A DNA stretch of 43,396 bases from an uncultured Rhodospirillales bacterium (GCA_902778645.1 CACYYO010000011.1:1-43396), one strand, 5' to 3'. Positions 16,732 to 26,140 are shown, counted from the stretch's first letter. Notes: a model not told the origin generated them from the letters alone. A program made the numbers and translations.

Positions 16732-17253
16732 TTATGGCATAAAAGTGGTTTTAAGTTCTTCTCTGGAATTTTCCAGTAAATTAAGTACCTCTACAATCCA
16801 TTCATTTGCATACGGATAAATCATCAGATATATGGGGGAAAATTGCTCACTTTTTTTATTGCTTTTGCATAATCTGATTTCATTATCATTCAGACCATTA
16901 TTAATTTTGGTCATTAATAACTTATCTGCAACAACACGATTATTTTTGGCTGTAAACCCGCTCACCTGTTCCTCTTCGTAACTGGTGGCAAAACGCATTT
17001 TCATAATCCGTTGGCGCCGATCATAAATTGAGGAGACAGGATGCTCAGCATCATATTCTTCAAGCAATTCTTTGACTTGTGCCAGCAGTCGTTCATCTTG
17101 ACAAGAAGGCAACACCCGTACTTGCGCCGGCTCTGCCACAGTCACTTCTTCAGGGGCGAGCAAATCGACCTCATCATCATACACTTCGGTACTTTCTTGC
17201 GCCCAAGCGGCGGTCGATAGTAACAAAATTCCAGCAACTAATGCTTTCAGCAT
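16732..17253 (-). CDS. Secreted/periplasmic unknown protein
   Basis: 173 residues with a clear signal peptide: basic start, leucine-rich core, and cleavage after AWA near residue 18. The next 30 residues are acidic and probably flexible. The mature part contains two cysteines (PSCQDERLL and RLCKSNKK) that may form a disulfide, and ends in a helix (WIVEVLNLLENSREEL). No family was recognised. It starts 12 bases after the asnS stop and is probably cotranscribed with asnS. A role in the envelope is all that can be said. Confidence 0.7.
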   Translation of the reverse strand: MLKALVAGILLLSTAAWAQESTEVYDDEVDLLAPEEVTVAEPAQVRVLPSCQDERLLAQVKELLEEYDAEHPVSSIYDRRQRIMKMRFATSYEEEQVSGFTAKNNRVVADKLLMTKINNGLNDNEIRLCKSNKKSEQFSPIYLMIYPYANEWIVEVLNLLENSREELKTTFMP

Positions 17254-17265
17254 CCTTTTCCTTTC

Positions 17266-18654
17266 TTAGAAGTTAATAGAATTCGGTGTTCTCGGGAACG
17301 GAATTACATCTCGAATATTGGCAATACCGGTAACCAGCATCATCATTCTCTCGAATCCTAATCCGAATCCGGCATGCGGAACGGAACCGAACTTACGCGA
17401 ATCGAGATACCAAGAGTAATCCTCGATTTTCATCCCCAAATCTTTAATCTTTTGGACCAGAACATCATAGCGCTCCTCGCGTTGAGATCCGCCGATTAAT
17501 TCCCCAATTCTCGGAACCAAAACATCCATCGCGGCAACCGTTTTGCCATCATCATTCATTCGCATATAGAAAGCTTTAATTTCTTTCGGATAATCACGTA
17601 CAATCACCGGACGCTTGAAGTGTTCCTCCGCCAAATAGCGCTCATGCTCCGTCTGCAAATCTATGCCGTATTCAGGCTTATATTCGAACTTGCGACCTGA
17701 TTTTTGCATTATCTCAATTGCTTCCGTATAGGTAATCCGTGCAAACCCTTTTTCAACAATGGTGTTAAGTGTTTCCATCAGGGTCGGATCAACAAATTTT
17801 GCAAACATTTCGATATCATCACGGCAATGCTCTAAAACATGCTTGACGCAATAACGTACCATGTCTTCTGCCAAATCCATATCTTCATAAATATCGGCAA
17901 AAGCCATTTCCGGCTCAATCATCCAGAACTCGGCAGCATGGCGCGGGGTATTTGAATTTTCGGCGCGGAATGTCGGACCAAAGGTATAGATATCGCCCAA
18001 GCCCAGTGCATACATCTCACCGTTCAGTTGCCCCGAAACCGTTAAATGTGCCGGTTTGCCGAAGAAATCTTTACTGTAATCGACTTGGCCGTTCGGCAAT
18101 TTGGGTACGTTGTTCAAATCGAGTGTGGTGACCTGAAACATCTCACCGGCACCTTCACAATCCGAACCGGTAATAATCGGCGTATGGACGTAACGAAAAC
18201 CGCGTTCATTAAAAAATTTATGAATTGCAAATGACAGCTCCGAGCGCACACGGAAGGCCGCACCATATTTATTGGTACGCGGACGCAGGTGAGCAATTGT
18301 ACGCAAATATTCATCCGTATGTCTTTTTTTCTGTAACGGATAATCATCCGGCGCAAGAGAGTAGATGTTCAGCTCCTTTGCAACTAACTCAAAAGCCTGA
18401 CTTCCTCCCTGCGAGGGAACAAGCTCCCCCTCAATTGCCACCGAAGATCCGGTTGTTAATTTTTTAACATCTTCATAATTAGATAAATTATTCTTGGCAA
18501 TAACTTGTATATTTTTGAGACAGGAGCCGTCATTGACTTCGACGAATGAGAAATCTTTCGCATCGCGGCGCGTTCTTACCCAACCTTTTATTAAAACCTC
18601 AGCCAATGGTTTATCGGCTTGCAACAATGTTTTTATTTTTGTTCTTTTTAACAT
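17266..18654 (-). CDS. asnS: Asparaginyl-tRNA synthetase
   Basis: 462 residues, normal AsnRS length. An N-terminal OB-fold anticodon domain ([25 protein letters not shown]) precedes the class IIb catalytic core with motif 2 ([22 protein letters not shown]) and motif 3 ([15 protein letters not shown]). It charges tRNA-Asn with asparagine. I use ATG 18652-18654, which gives the standard [12 protein letters not shown] start; a further-upstream frame start would add 22 residues that lack family similarity. Shares its upstream region with the divergent lipoprotein gene. Confidence 0.96.
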   Translation of the reverse strand: MLKRTKIKTLLQADKPLAEVLIKGWVRTRRDAKDFSFVEVNDGSCLKNIQVIAKNNLSNYEDVKKLTTGSSVAIEGELVPSQGGSQAFELVAKELNIYSLAPDDYPLQKKRHTDEYLRTIAHLRPRTNKYGAAFRVRSELSFAIHKFFNERGFRYVHTPIITGSDCEGAGEMFQVTTLDLNNVPKLPNGQVDYSKDFFGKPAHLTVSGQLNGEMYALGLGDIYTFGPTFRAENSNTPRHAAEFWMIEPEMAFADIYEDMDLAEDMVRYCVKHVLEHCRDDIEMFAKFVDPTLMETLNTIVEKGFARITYTEAIEIMQKSGRKFEYKPEYGIDLQTEHERYLAEEHFKRPVIVRDYPKEIKAFYMRMNDDGKTVAAMDVLVPRIGELIGGSQREERYDVLVQKIKDLGMKIEDYSWYLDSRKFGSVPHAGFGLGFERMMMLVTGIANIRDVIPFPRTPNSINF

Positions 18655-18740
18655 TTTATTATTCCCAAAATTTATCTTATAACTCTGCAAGAAACTCTTG
18701 CGTTGATGACTATAAATCATTTAATATTAAATGTCCAGCA

Positions 18741-18769
18741 TTGACAAATGTTAATCACTGTATAATTAT
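18741..18769 (+). promoter_or_regulatory. Probable promoter of the lipoprotein gene
   Basis: A perfect TTGACA lies at 18741-18746. TATAAT at 18761-18766 is only 14 bases away; AATTAT at 18764-18769 gives a 17-base spacer. The -10 assignment is therefore uncertain. The ATG is at 18805, with GGAG eleven bases upstream. Confidence 0.45.
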
Positions 18770-18804
18770 AGGGATTAGGTTAACTTGATATAGGAGCTCT
18801 TGAA

Positions 18805-19266
18805 ATGCATAAACTTTTATTATTGGCAACAGCCGCTTTAATCTTACCGATGGCTGCTTGCACATCGGATATTTCATCTTCCCACTACTCGACAGGTTCG
18901 GTCGGATCTGTTGCGCAAACCATGGGGGGAACGGTTGTCTCGGTTCGTCAAATCAGTGTTTCTTCTGAAGACAATAACGCCGGAACATTAATTGGCGGAG
19001 CGTTGGGCGGAATCGGCGGCTCGACAATCGGCGGCGGCAGTACGGCTCATGCTTTGGGCGCCGTTGGCGGGGCTGTCTTGGGAGGTATTGCCGGTAATGC
19101 TGCACAACGTGGTTTATCCTCTCAACAAGGTTATGAATACGTTATTCGCTTGGATAATGGTAATATGATAACCGTTACTCAGGGGAATGATATTTTGCTT
19201 AACCCCGGACAGAGATGCTATGTCAGCCTTGGCAGTCCGGCACGCGTTATGCCAGCTTATTACTAA
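18805..19266 (+). CDS. Glycine-zipper (2TM) outer membrane lipoprotein
   Basis: 153 residues. The lipoprotein signal peptide ends in the lipobox MAAC (Cys19). A Gly-rich region, about 53-95, with two GxxxG-type hydrophobic helices (LIGGALGGIGG and AVGGAVLGGIAG) matches the glycine-zipper 2TM fold of SlyB/Pcp-type lipoproteins. A short beta region follows (YEYVIRLDNGNMITVTQG, PGQRCYVSLG). Such proteins stabilise the outer membrane and are often stress-induced. The gene stands alone, with its own promoter and a strong terminator. Confidence 0.85.
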   Translation: MHKLLLLATAALILPMAACTSDISSSHYSTGSVGSVAQTMGGTVVSVRQISVSSEDNNAGTLIGGALGGIGGSTIGGGSTAHALGAVGGAVLGGIAGNAAQRGLSSQQGYEYVIRLDNGNMITVTQGNDILLNPGQRCYVSLGSPARVMPAYY

Positions 19267-19291
19267 TTTTATCATCTTTGTGATTGAGTAT

Positions 19292-19320
19292 CCCCCGTTC
19301 AGAATAGAGCGGGGGTTTTT
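19292..19320 (+). terminator. Rho-independent terminator of the lipoprotein gene
   Basis: CCCCCGTTC pairs with GAGCGGGGG around AGAATA, with one G-U pair, followed by five T residues. It lies 26 bases after the stop. It also marks the convergence with the S41 peptidase gene. Confidence 0.9.
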
Positions 19321-19328
19321 ATATTTAT

Positions 19329-20432
19329 TTACTCAGAAGCCGCCGTATCACTATGCTTGCTTTGTTTTATGAGCAATCGTTTGGCAACCATAATATCATC
19401 TTCATGACCAATTGTTTTCGGGCATGGTTCTGAGTTCTCCAAATAATTATCGATATTTTCGCCGTTCGGGAGGCAAATATCCGGTCTTATGCCTTGCTCA
19501 TCCGGCGAAAAATCATCTGCACCGTAATATCGTTCCGTCGTTAATGCGATGCGCGCCCCGTTTGTTTGTTTATATAGATTTTGAACTGTTCCTTTGCCGT
19601 AGGTTTGGGCACCGATTAATGTCGCCCTGCCTCTTTTATGCAAAACCATGGCAATCACTTCTGCGGCAGAGGCGGTCTCCCCATCAACCAGGATAGCCAT
19701 AGGCACATCTGCATATAATTTGCCCTCATGGGCGTCATAAATCTTGCGCTTACCTTTTTCTCGACCAAGCGTATAAATCATCGTTCCGTCGCTCACAAAC
19801 AAATCCGTTAACTGCAACGCATATTTAAGGTATCCGCCCTTATTGCCTCGTAAATCGATGATTATACCTTTCAGGTTTTGATGTTCTTCCATCGTCCGGT
19901 TAAAGTTGCTCATCATATGCTCATTGATTGTGCCGGGGCGAACGTATAAAATATCATTTTCCTGCATGGTGGCAAGATAAGCTTGCGGCAGCTCGCTCCC
20001 CTGCCCTAAATCGAGGCTTGGTATATAGCGAGAGTTTTTATCCAGAGCCGGTAACCCATGATAAAGGATGGTTTCTGCCAACTCAAAATCCTGCCGTTGC
20101 AAAACCGGAGACATCTTTTTTGCCATATCCAGAACTTCTACCGTAAAATCCGCCCATTCTTGTGCATCTTGTTCACCAAACGGACGCGTTATGGTTTTTT
20201 GTAATCGACCTTTATGGTATATGCTGACTGATCTTTTTCCGAGAGAAATTCGCGTATTGTTATCAATCTCATTCAAAGCACGCAGCCCTGCCTCCGCAAT
20301 AGCTGAGAGCTGCACTTCCCCAATATAGTGTTTGGCAACTGTTCGGTATGCTTGTGCCAAAACCTCCTTATCTCCGGCATGAGCCGAAAAACAAAACAAA
20401 CAACAAGCAATCATGTATAATATTTTCTGCAT
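19329..20432 (-). CDS. S41 family (C-terminal processing type) peptidase without PDZ
   Basis: 367 residues with a signal peptide ending SAHA (about residue 19). The S41 core is clear: ILYVRPGTI (161-169), GIIIDLRGNKGG (189-200), catalytic Ser255 in DGETASAAEV and Lys280 in GAQTYGKGTV. It should be a periplasmic serine-lysine protease trimming protein C-termini or muropeptidase regulators. Oddly, NSRYIPSL (133-140) and ILYVRPG are only 20 residues apart, leaving no room for the PDZ domain usually placed there. Its ATG lies six bases after the exonuclease III stop. Confidence 0.88.
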   Translation of the reverse strand: MQKILYMIACCLFCFSAHAGDKEVLAQAYRTVAKHYIGEVQLSAIAEAGLRALNEIDNNTRISLGKRSVSIYHKGRLQKTITRPFGEQDAQEWADFTVEVLDMAKKMSPVLQRQDFELAETILYHGLPALDKNSRYIPSLDLGQGSELPQAYLATMQENDILYVRPGTINEHMMSNFNRTMEEHQNLKGIIIDLRGNKGGYLKYALQLTDLFVSDGTMIYTLGREKGKRKIYDAHEGKLYADVPMAILVDGETASAAEVIAMVLHKRGRATLIGAQTYGKGTVQNLYKQTNGARIALTTERYYGADDFSPDEQGIRPDICLPNGENIDNYLENSEPCPKTIGHEDDIMVAKRLLIKQSKHSDTAASE

Positions 20433-20438
20433 ATGATT

Positions 20439-21260
20439 TCAGTCCCAATTTAATTCTGTCATTAATACCGTGTGATCCGAAGGTTTTGCTCCTCGACGAA
20501 GTGTCTTATCTACCCAACATTTTTCCAGTCTGTCCGCTGCTTTGGGTGAAAGCAACTGGTAATCAATTCGCAAGCCTAAATCATTCGCAAAGGCGCCACC
20601 GGCATAGTCCCAGTACGTATAGCCATTTTCTGTTTTTTGCCGAAGAGTATTACTGCCGTTCTGAGACAAACGAAAAGCATCGCTCCACCCTTGATGAAAA
20701 ATTGCTTTCAAGCGATTTGTGACCTCCGGACGATATAAGGCCCCACCGCGGAACAGCTCAGGATTGTACACATCCTTGTCGCTCAAAATAATATTAAAAT
20801 CCCCCCCTAAAACGACCGGTATCGGGGAATGAACTAATTTTTGCGTTTGCTTTATAAAAGCATCAAGCCACTGTAATTTGTATGCTAAGCGCGATGTATC
20901 GGCGGCATCATTATATGGTGGATTGCCGTTGGGTAAATATATCGAAGCCATGCGAATTTCTTTGCCGCTACAGTCCACTTTAGCCTGAAGATATCGCGCA
21001 TTTTCGTCCGTAAAACCAGGCAAATTTTCTTCTTCTATCTGCATTTTGTGAGGACTGAGAATCGCAACACCATTATAACTTTTTTGCCCCAATATTCTCG
21101 CCTCATAGCCGACTGTATTTATTTCAAACAGCGGGAATGCGTTAAATTCGCACTTAATTTCTTGCAGCAACACAATATCCGGATGTTCTGTCTGTAACCA
21201 AGCGCAAAAACTTTCCAGATGGGCATTGACTGAATTAATATTATAAGTGGCTACTTTCAT
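20439..21260 (-). CDS. xth: Exodeoxyribonuclease III (AP endonuclease)
   Basis: 273 residues. The exonuclease-endonuclease-phosphatase fold is shown by VATYNINSVNAH, LLQEIK, ASIYLPNG, GGDFNI, RIDYQLLSP and the terminal PSDHTVL with the catalytic histidine. It cuts DNA at abasic sites and removes 3' blocking groups in base excision repair. Length and motif order are normal. GAGAG precedes the ATG. The peptidase gene follows closely. The promoter probably lies in the 143-base divergent gap to the SPOR gene. Confidence 0.95.
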   Translation of the reverse strand: MKVATYNINSVNAHLESFCAWLQTEHPDIVLLQEIKCEFNAFPLFEINTVGYEARILGQKSYNGVAILSPHKMQIEEENLPGFTDENARYLQAKVDCSGKEIRMASIYLPNGNPPYNDAADTSRLAYKLQWLDAFIKQTQKLVHSPIPVVLGGDFNIILSDKDVYNPELFRGGALYRPEVTNRLKAIFHQGWSDAFRLSQNGSNTLRQKTENGYTYWDYAGGAFANDLGLRIDYQLLSPKAADRLEKCWVDKTLRRGAKPSDHTVLMTELNWD

Positions 21261-21403
21261 TTATTTCTCTCACTTTGGGTTTTAATTTATACGATTTTAG
21301 CCTGATTGCAATCAGAAAAAAACTTTTTGTTGCAGAATTAACAGGTTATAAATAATTTTGATGTATTGTATGCTTAAATTTGTAATTTTGGCAGGAGAAT
21401 ATC

Positions 21404-22372
21404 ATGTTTAAAGAATTTCCAGACGATAATAAAAATGACGATTTTTTGAATGAATTCAGACAGAAAATATCTGATCAGTCAGATGAAATTATCGAAGAAA
21501 AGCGAGAAGAGCTTAAACGTTCGAAAAGTATATTTTTGGGCATTACCGGTGGTATTGTTTTAGCCGGAATCGTCGGCTGGATGATTTTGGCACCGCAATA
21601 CCGTACGGAAAAAGATAAGGAAATTCCGGTTATTCGCCGCCCGCAAACAGCCATCCGCGTCCAACCAAACGAACCGGGTGGTATGGAAATCCCTAATCAA
21701 GATAAAAGTGTTTATAATATAATTGAGAAAAAAGAAGATAACGGTGTTGAAAATTTGTTACCGCCTCCTGAATCGCCAAAACTTCCGGAGATTGTTGCGC
21801 AAGCTGATACTGCACCTTCTGTTCCTCAGGATACCGTTCTTCCTGAAGCAGAAAAAATTGTTCAAAAAGCTGAAGCACCCGTTGTTACAACTCAAGATAT
21901 TATAAAGCAAGCTGAAGAAAGTGCTCCTGAAACAGCTCCTGCTGCTAAGCCTAAAGCAGAATTGCCGCAAACTGCTGCCGTTTCAGAACCTGCACAATCT
22001 GTTCCCGTTCAGTCTGTTGCAAAAGAAGAACCCAAACCTGAACCCAAGCCGACCCCGAAAGCAGAACCTAAAGCTGAACCCAAACAAGAACCAAAAGTTG
22101 AGGCTCAAAAAGTTGCAGCCGCTGTTTCCGGAAATTGGCAAGTTCAACTCATGTCTTCTCCTAACAAACCTGCTATCGAAAAAGCTAAAGCAGATTTGGC
22201 TAAAAAATACAAATTAGGCAATCAACCTTTTGAAATTGAAACGGCTGTTTTGGATAAAAATAAAACTTTCTATCGTCTCAAAGTCGGTGCATACAAAACA
22301 AGAGCCGAAGCCGACAAGCTTTGCAACAACATCAAAGCTTTGGGTGGTACATGTATTGTAAAGAAAAAATAG
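21404..22372 (+). CDS. SPOR domain cell-division/envelope protein
   Basis: 322 residues. A polar, acidic cytoplasmic start, one transmembrane helix (about 43-63), a long Pro/Lys/Glu/Ala-rich linker (about 110-240, with repeated EPKPEPK- and AEPK-like units) and a C-terminal SPOR domain (243-322, GNWQVQLMSS and KVGAYKTRAEA). SPOR domains bind denuded glycan strands at septa, so the protein probably acts at the division site. AGGAGAATATC precedes the ATG. The M50 protease gene begins on the base after its stop codon. Confidence 0.9.
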   Translation: MFKEFPDDNKNDDFLNEFRQKISDQSDEIIEEKREELKRSKSIFLGITGGIVLAGIVGWMILAPQYRTEKDKEIPVIRRPQTAIRVQPNEPGGMEIPNQDKSVYNIIEKKEDNGVENLLPPPESPKLPEIVAQADTAPSVPQDTVLPEAEKIVQKAEAPVVTTQDIIKQAEESAPETAPAAKPKAELPQTAAVSEPAQSVPVQSVAKEEPKPEPKPTPKAEPKAEPKQEPKVEAQKVAAAVSGNWQVQLMSSPNKPAIEKAKADLAKKYKLGNQPFEIETAVLDKNKTFYRLKVGAYKTRAEADKLCNNIKALGGTCIVKKK

Positions 22373-23032
22373 ATGACTTGGACTGATGCTTTTTTAACAT
22401 TTGTTCCTCTGTTTTTTGCAATTGTTTTGCATGAAATTGCTCATGGATATGTTGCTTTGCTCTTGGGTGACGGGACAGCTAAACACTATGGACGGTTGTC
22501 TCTCAATCCGTTTAAGCATATAGATTTGTTTGGGACAATTATTATCCCTGCTTTTTTAGCCATCGGTCACGCTCCTTTTATATTCGGTTGGGCAAAACCG
22601 GTGCCAGTTAATCCGCGTTTTTTAAGGAATCGTCCGAGAGATGAAGTTTTGGTTGCGGCAGCAGGTATTGCTATGAACTTATGGTTGGCCGTCGTCTCGG
22701 CTCTTCTTTTGCTGCTTGCTGCATTTATTACCGCACCGTATTTAAGAGGTGTTGTCTCTTTGTTCTTATTCAATATGGTTGTTTTTAATGTCGGATTGGC
22801 TGTTTTTAACGCTATTCCTATTCCACCATTAGATGGGGCCAGAATTTTGTTGGGATGGATTAAGGCTCCTTGGGCAAAGAGATATCTTAATTATTATTCG
22901 TATGGTTTGATTATTATGGTATTCCTACTATTTATTTTACCGGCCATTGGTGATAGCCTCGGCGTGGATTTAAATTTGGTTAGAAATTATATGATTTCGG
23001 TCACTCGTTATATTTGTTCATTTTTATTATAA
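22373..23032 (+). CDS. Site-2 protease family (M50) membrane metalloprotease
   Basis: 219 residues, almost entirely membrane-embedded. The zinc site HEIAH is at 20-24 and the third-ligand motif NAIPIPPLDGARIL has D154. About five to six hydrophobic segments are visible and there is no PDZ or CBS domain, as in the small bacterial S2P subfamily of the YwhC type. It would cut a transmembrane substrate within the bilayer. It starts with no gap after the SPOR gene and so is translationally coupled; the substrate is not known. Confidence 0.9.
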   Translation: MTWTDAFLTFVPLFFAIVLHEIAHGYVALLLGDGTAKHYGRLSLNPFKHIDLFGTIIIPAFLAIGHAPFIFGWAKPVPVNPRFLRNRPRDEVLVAAAGIAMNLWLAVVSALLLLLAAFITAPYLRGVVSLFLFNMVVFNVGLAVFNAIPIPPLDGARILLGWIKAPWAKRYLNYYSYGLIIMVFLLFILPAIGDSLGVDLNLVRNYMISVTRYICSFLL

Positions 23033-23042
23033 GGAGAAAAAA

Positions 23043-23366
23043 ATGTTATTCGGATTTTGGAGTTGGGTTTTAGTTGTACTTATTGTCTTTGTTATCTTTT
23101 ACGCAAATAAGATGCCTGAATTGCGTGCACAAGCCGAGCAAAAATTAAAGGAAGGAAAAGTATTACTGGATAAAAGCCGTAAGGAACTTGAAGCAAAAAC
23201 TGCGGCTCTGACAGAAAAGGCAAAAGAAAAACAAAAGGAAGTCCAAAAAAAAGCTCAAGAAAGACAGCAGAAAAATAAAGAAATTTTTGAGGATGAAAAG
23301 GAGATTACAGCTGAAGATTTAGCTTTTATGCCAACTGACGAAAAAGCTAAAGAAAAGAAAAAATAG
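23043..23366 (+). CDS. Single-helix coiled-coil protein, TatA-like topology
   Basis: 107 residues. A very short N-terminus and one transmembrane helix (about 3-21) are followed by NKMPELRAQAEQKLKEGK, resembling the amphipathic helix of TatA/TatB, then a long Lys/Glu/Gln coiled coil and an acidic-basic tail. The diagnostic FG hinge of TatA is absent, so assignment as a twin-arginine translocase subunit is tentative; a membrane-anchored coiled-coil scaffold is equally possible. AAGGAG precedes the ATG. Third gene of the SPOR-M50 unit, closed by a strong terminator. Confidence 0.6.
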   Translation: MLFGFWSWVLVVLIVFVIFYANKMPELRAQAEQKLKEGKVLLDKSRKELEAKTAALTEKAKEKQKEVQKKAQERQQKNKEIFEDEKEITAEDLAFMPTDEKAKEKKK

Positions 23367-23371
23367 GATAC

Positions 23372-23402
23372 AAAAAAACCTCTCGTTCAGAGAGGTTTTT
23401 TG
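23372..23402. terminator. Bidirectional terminator
   Basis: AAAAAACCTCTC and GAGAGGTTTTTT pair around a five-base loop. It sits between the TatA-like gene and the convergent DUF805 gene and serves both strands. Confidence 0.9.
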
Positions 23403-23410
23403 TTGTCTCA

Positions 23411-23881
23411 TTAAGCTTGCGGCTCACCATACCGGTTGTCTTCAGCATCACCTTTTCTGATGTAAAAGAACAGCAATACAAATGCCCATATGCATGTAAT
23501 TATTGAGATAGTTGCCGTATACGCATCACTGGTAACGTGACCGTTGTACTCCCATATTCCTTGCGCGACACTGGCGCAGGTAAAGAACAGCAGTAACCCG
23601 CCAATCCACCAGCCGCTTTTGTTGATATCATGCAATCTTCTGACTTGTATTGCGACAGATGGCAGAAGCATAAAAATAGAATATGCCCCGGACAATGCTG
23701 CCGGTTTGCCCTGAATACCTTCCATATAACCTAGAACACACCCGACAATGAAGTTAATCAATACAAAAGACCAGTAGTCATATCGGCAGGCGCGTCCTTT
23801 TAATTGGCAATATCTTTTTATGCCTTCAAAATAGCTTTTGAAAACATTTCTATCTGTATCCACAGTCATCACTTTTTTCAT
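23411..23881 (-). CDS. DUF805 inner-membrane protein
   Basis: 156 residues. DUF805 signature: GRACRYDYWSFVL near the start, RRLHDINKSGWW in the middle and NRYGEPQ at the end, with four hydrophobic segments. The family (YhaH/YhaI in enterobacteria) is widespread and of unknown function. GGAG lies nine bases before the ATG. The gene is flanked by terminators on both sides, so it is probably a single-gene transcript. Confidence 0.9.
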   Translation of the reverse strand: MKKVMTVDTDRNVFKSYFEGIKRYCQLKGRACRYDYWSFVLINFIVGCVLGYMEGIQGKPAALSGAYSIFMLLPSVAIQVRRLHDINKSGWWIGGLLLFFTCASVAQGIWEYNGHVTSDAYTATISIITCIWAFVLLFFYIRKGDAEDNRYGEPQA

Positions 23882-23958
23882 CTATTATCTCCTTAATCAG
23901 CTCACGTTTATATAACGTAGTTTCAGCTTATTGAATATAACCCTTATTGTCAAATAAA

Positions 23959-23986
23959 AAAAGCACCGCTGTTATTCGGTGCTTTT
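23959..23986 (-). terminator. Terminator of the glycogen operon
   Basis: AAAAGCACCG and CGGTGCTTTT form a perfect ten-pair stem around CTGTTATT, six bases after the malQ stop. On the minus strand the stem is followed by seven T residues. Confidence 0.92.
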
Positions 23987-23992
23987 AATCTC

Positions 23993-26140
23993 TTATCTTT
24001 CCTTCTTGATGGAAGCAATATTGCGGATATAAGCAATGTCCCCCTCCAGTTTTTCGAGGCTGACCGGCAATTTTCGGCGCCAATTCGGATGCTTGTCTAT
24101 ATCCGTACCGGGAAGATTTTGCAATTGCTCAACATGCAAAATATCTTCCAGTTGTGCCAAAAATACTTTTGATGCAGAGCTGGCGACATAGCGATTGACG
24201 GCCTCCTCAATGCCCTCAGGATATGCCTCACCATACAGATAATCTCCTTGGCGATGTTTATCCTCCGGCCAGACCCCTGCCTCATCCATCGCTTGTAAGA
24301 GCAGTTTTCTATCTGCTTCTCGCTTATGGTAGGCGGCAATAGTATCATCATGGGTCGTCAGTTTTAGGTTTTCCATGAGCGCAATATCATAACCAAACCA
24401 CCACATTCTCAATGGGCTCATATCGTGCGTTCCTACCGACGTAAAAGCCTTTTCCGGATACGCATCAGGTTTGCTGAATCCTCCCCAGCCGGACCCTTCT
24501 CTTTCTGCCCACAAAACACTCAACGAATAAATATGTTTTTCCTCTAAGGCTTCTAAAAATCCGGCCGGAACATTACCGATACTCTCACCGACGATATGAC
24601 ATTTGCTCAAGCAACTCTCGATGGCTAGAATGTTCATCATATCCCAAAAATTGTAGCGAATATAAGTGCCCAAATCTTCACTATCCGGAATAACATATAA
24701 CCTCATCAGTCCCATAACATGATCTATTCGCAAAGCACCGGCATTATGCATATTCGCGCGCAAAATCTTAATGAACGGCTCATAAGCAACATCTTTCAGA
24801 ACATACGGATTAAAGGCTCCTAAACACCACCTTTGACCGGTTGAGAAGAAGGCATCCGGTGGGGCACCGGCGCCGCTATCTTTAATAAATAAGCTGTTAT
24901 CCGCCCATAACTCTGCACTGTCTTGTCCGACACCGACAGCCAAGTCTCTGTACAAACCGACTTTCAAGCCACATTCCGAGATCAGGGAACAAGCCATATC
25001 AAACTGACGTTTTGCTTCAAACTGCATAAACTTGAAAATCTCAACACGGGAGGCATGTTCTTTGCAAAAATCTTTAACAGCTTTGGAATTTGGATTTTTG
25101 TACTCATCTTCCCAAGCACGCCATCCGCCCCAAATGGTTTTGCACTTATGTTCATACAGTGTTTGAAAAGCCGCTAATTTTTGCAAGTCTTCACCCTGCT
25201 CTTTGCAAAATTCTTTATATTCTTTTTGCCTTTCCGAATTTTTTTCTTTCTGAAAACGGTCATACGCTTTCTCGAGCATTTTAACTTTAAAGGGATATAT
25301 TTCTTCGTACTTGATGGTCTCGCTATAACGAAACTCATTTACCTTGTCCCAAAGGCCTTCCATATCCTCAGACCTAAACTCAGGAACACGCTCAAGGTCA
25401 ATATAAATCGGGTTTAAGAACAAGCGGCTGATTGAACTATAGGGGCTGGCATTTTCAGGAAAATCGTGAGCCAAAACATTCAGCGGATTAAGCCCGATAA
25501 TATCAGCACCGCAACGACCGCAAATTCTGATAAAATTTTCCAGATCCGTGAAATCACCGACCCCCCAATTTCTTTCGCTGCGGACAGAATACAGTTGCAA
25601 AGCATATCCCCAAACTTTTGAGTTTTTGATGACCGGATTTTCATAGCATGTTTCCGGGGCAACGGCCAACACCATCTTGTGCTTATGTGATGAGATTTCA
25701 AAATGAACATCATAATAGCCGACTTCAAGCTGATTATAGATTTTAAAACACCATTTTATATATTCTGTTTTGCCAATGGTTTGACGCTCTTGCGTGTCAA
25801 AAATCTGATAATCGATATGAACTTTTTCTCCTGTTTGGCGGCTTATTACTTCAAACTTCGCCTCAGAAGGAGATATTGATGAAGATAGAACAGCATCGAA
25901 CCATATATCTGAGCATTCAACGACATTGATGGCCGCCAATGTCTTTTGCCAACGGCGCTTATCAAAATCAGCCAGAGATTTTTTTATTTCTTCCTCAGAA
26001 TCGGCTTTGTATCCGAATTTCTCAGCAAAAAATCGAACTATTTTGTCCTCGACTTTATATTCCTTCGGAATCAAACCACCATCCCTGAATGATGTTGCTA
26101 TTCCTAATTTATCTGCCAACTGCTGTAATAATTCGCTCAT
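23993..26140 (-). CDS. malQ: 4-alpha-glucanotransferase (amylomaltase)
   Basis: 715 residues, the long MalQ form with an N-terminal extension (1-165). The GH77 barrel contains ENASPYSSISR (229-239), YRDLAVGV, the nucleophile D473 in LRIDHVMG, the acid/base E519 in VGESIGNVP and H572-D573 in GTHDMSP. It transfers alpha-1,4-glucan segments between maltodextrins, recycling short chains released by debranching. GGAG lies before the ATG, nine bases after the glgX stop. Third gene of the glgB-glgX-malQ operon. Confidence 0.97.
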   Translation of the reverse strand: MSELLQQLADKLGIATSFRDGGLIPKEYKVEDKIVRFFAEKFGYKADSEEEIKKSLADFDKRRWQKTLAAINVVECSDIWFDAVLSSSISPSEAKFEVISRQTGEKVHIDYQIFDTQERQTIGKTEYIKWCFKIYNQLEVGYYDVHFEISSHKHKMVLAVAPETCYENPVIKNSKVWGYALQLYSVRSERNWGVGDFTDLENFIRICGRCGADIIGLNPLNVLAHDFPENASPYSSISRLFLNPIYIDLERVPEFRSEDMEGLWDKVNEFRYSETIKYEEIYPFKVKMLEKAYDRFQKEKNSERQKEYKEFCKEQGEDLQKLAAFQTLYEHKCKTIWGGWRAWEDEYKNPNSKAVKDFCKEHASRVEIFKFMQFEAKRQFDMACSLISECGLKVGLYRDLAVGVGQDSAELWADNSLFIKDSGAGAPPDAFFSTGQRWCLGAFNPYVLKDVAYEPFIKILRANMHNAGALRIDHVMGLMRLYVIPDSEDLGTYIRYNFWDMMNILAIESCLSKCHIVGESIGNVPAGFLEALEEKHIYSLSVLWAEREGSGWGGFSKPDAYPEKAFTSVGTHDMSPLRMWWFGYDIALMENLKLTTHDDTIAAYHKREADRKLLLQAMDEAGVWPEDKHRQGDYLYGEAYPEGIEEAVNRYVASSASKVFLAQLEDILHVEQLQNLPGTDIDKHPNWRRKLPVSLEKLEGDIAYIRNIASIKKER

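Noticed and set aside
21723-22217. Leucine/lysine-rich frames overlapping the SPOR gene
   Set aside because: They are other-frame readings of the Pro/Lys/Glu repeat linker; the SPOR frame has signal, domain and ribosome site.
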